A stretch of DNA of 64,000 nt from Flavobacterium sp. NRK1 (lineage in GTDB: Bacteria; Bacteroidota; Bacteroidia; Flavobacteriales; Flavobacteriaceae). Location of the stretch: NCBI RefSeq assembly GCF_024054175.1, contig NZ_JAMXLA010000001.1, forward strand, positions 162,292 through 226,291, read 5' to 3'. Positions 63,963 through 64,000 of this stretch are shown one piece after another. The notes under the pieces were generated by a model. The model saw only the letters and a program-made list of their open reading frames with translations, ran no database searches and was not told where the DNA came from. The position numbers were made by a program, and so were the translations under genes. The stretch's first letter is position 1; the number at the start of each line of letters is the position of its first letter.

Positions 63963-64000
63963 AGGCGATGACATACTCTCCCACAAATTGCAGTACCATC
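63963..64000 (-). rRNA. rrf: 5S ribosomal RNA, 3' end only
   Basis: The last 38 bp are the reverse complement of a flavobacterial 5S rRNA 3' end, ending in the usual '...GAGAGTATGTCATCGCC'. The gene continues past the window, so an rRNA operon on the minus strand lies to the right. Confidence 0.85.

Overview
The window is chromosomal DNA from a member of the Bacteroidota, very probably Flavobacteriaceae (Flavobacterium-like). The evidence is a low-GC genome, the gliding lipoprotein GldI, cell-surface proteins with type IX secretion (T9SS) sorting domains of both type A and type B, a type III glutamine synthetase, many Bacteroidota-restricted DUF families (DUF4197, DUF3810, DUF4919, DUF6265), and repeated promoters of the Bacteroidota form TTG-N17..21-TAnnTTTG. 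Coding density is high and most of the window is ordinary core genome. No insertion sequence, prophage, CRISPR array or tRNA was recognised.

Layout. 1-10 kb (minus strand): a partial MORN-type gene, yidC, pyrG, a DUF3820 protein, a Cys-rich lipoprotein, an OsmC/LysM-receptor pair, a second LysM protein, and guaA. 10-18 kb (plus strand): PhnA-like and VOC proteins, a DUF4919 protein, an operon of DHH phosphoesterase, gldI and a cyclophilin-FKBP fusion, then a large T9SS beta-helix protein built from three near-identical modules. 18-24 kb (minus): purM, two OmpA-domain paralogues and glutamine synthetase III, with decayed intergenic repeats and an octanucleotide tandem array. 24-33 kb: a large glycosyltransferase, a TPR sensor kinase-like protein, lipoproteins and a 39-residue membrane protein. 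33-45 kb: the fused acyl-CoA mutase IcmF, an EamA transporter, a DUF4197 tandem pair, a thioredoxin-fold protein, a vitamin B12/metal receptor, pyrF and prfA. 45-56 kb: a Fur-family regulator divergent from a thioredoxin-reductase-like flavoprotein with a clear operator between them, a pentapeptide-repeat protein, pepD, an ECF sigma factor with a four-TM partner and a TraB/GumN protein, a PlsC-like acyltransferase, a NUDIX hydrolase and a Crp/Fnr regulator. 56-60 kb: a compact six-gene operon (YHS, DoxX, DinB, NRDE, ATP-grasp, LysE-like). 60-64 kb: a 1086-residue T9SS type B protein, an AT-rich spacer, and the 3' end of a 5S rRNA gene with its terminator, so an rRNA operon on the minus strand continues past the right edge.

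How the genes work together. Nucleotide synthesis genes (pyrG, guaA, purM, pyrF) are scattered as single units with their own promoters. Envelope and surface functions dominate the rest: YidC, LysM, OmpA, lipoproteins, GldI and T9SS cargo. The least explained units are the ATP-grasp/NRDE/LysE operon, the sigma/membrane/TraB operon, the phased GCAA operator of the Fur/flavoprotein pair, and an ACCCC-N10-GGGGT site in front of glutamine synthetase III. Many start sites were moved inward because the longer reading frame begins inside a promoter element or ahead of a signal peptide.
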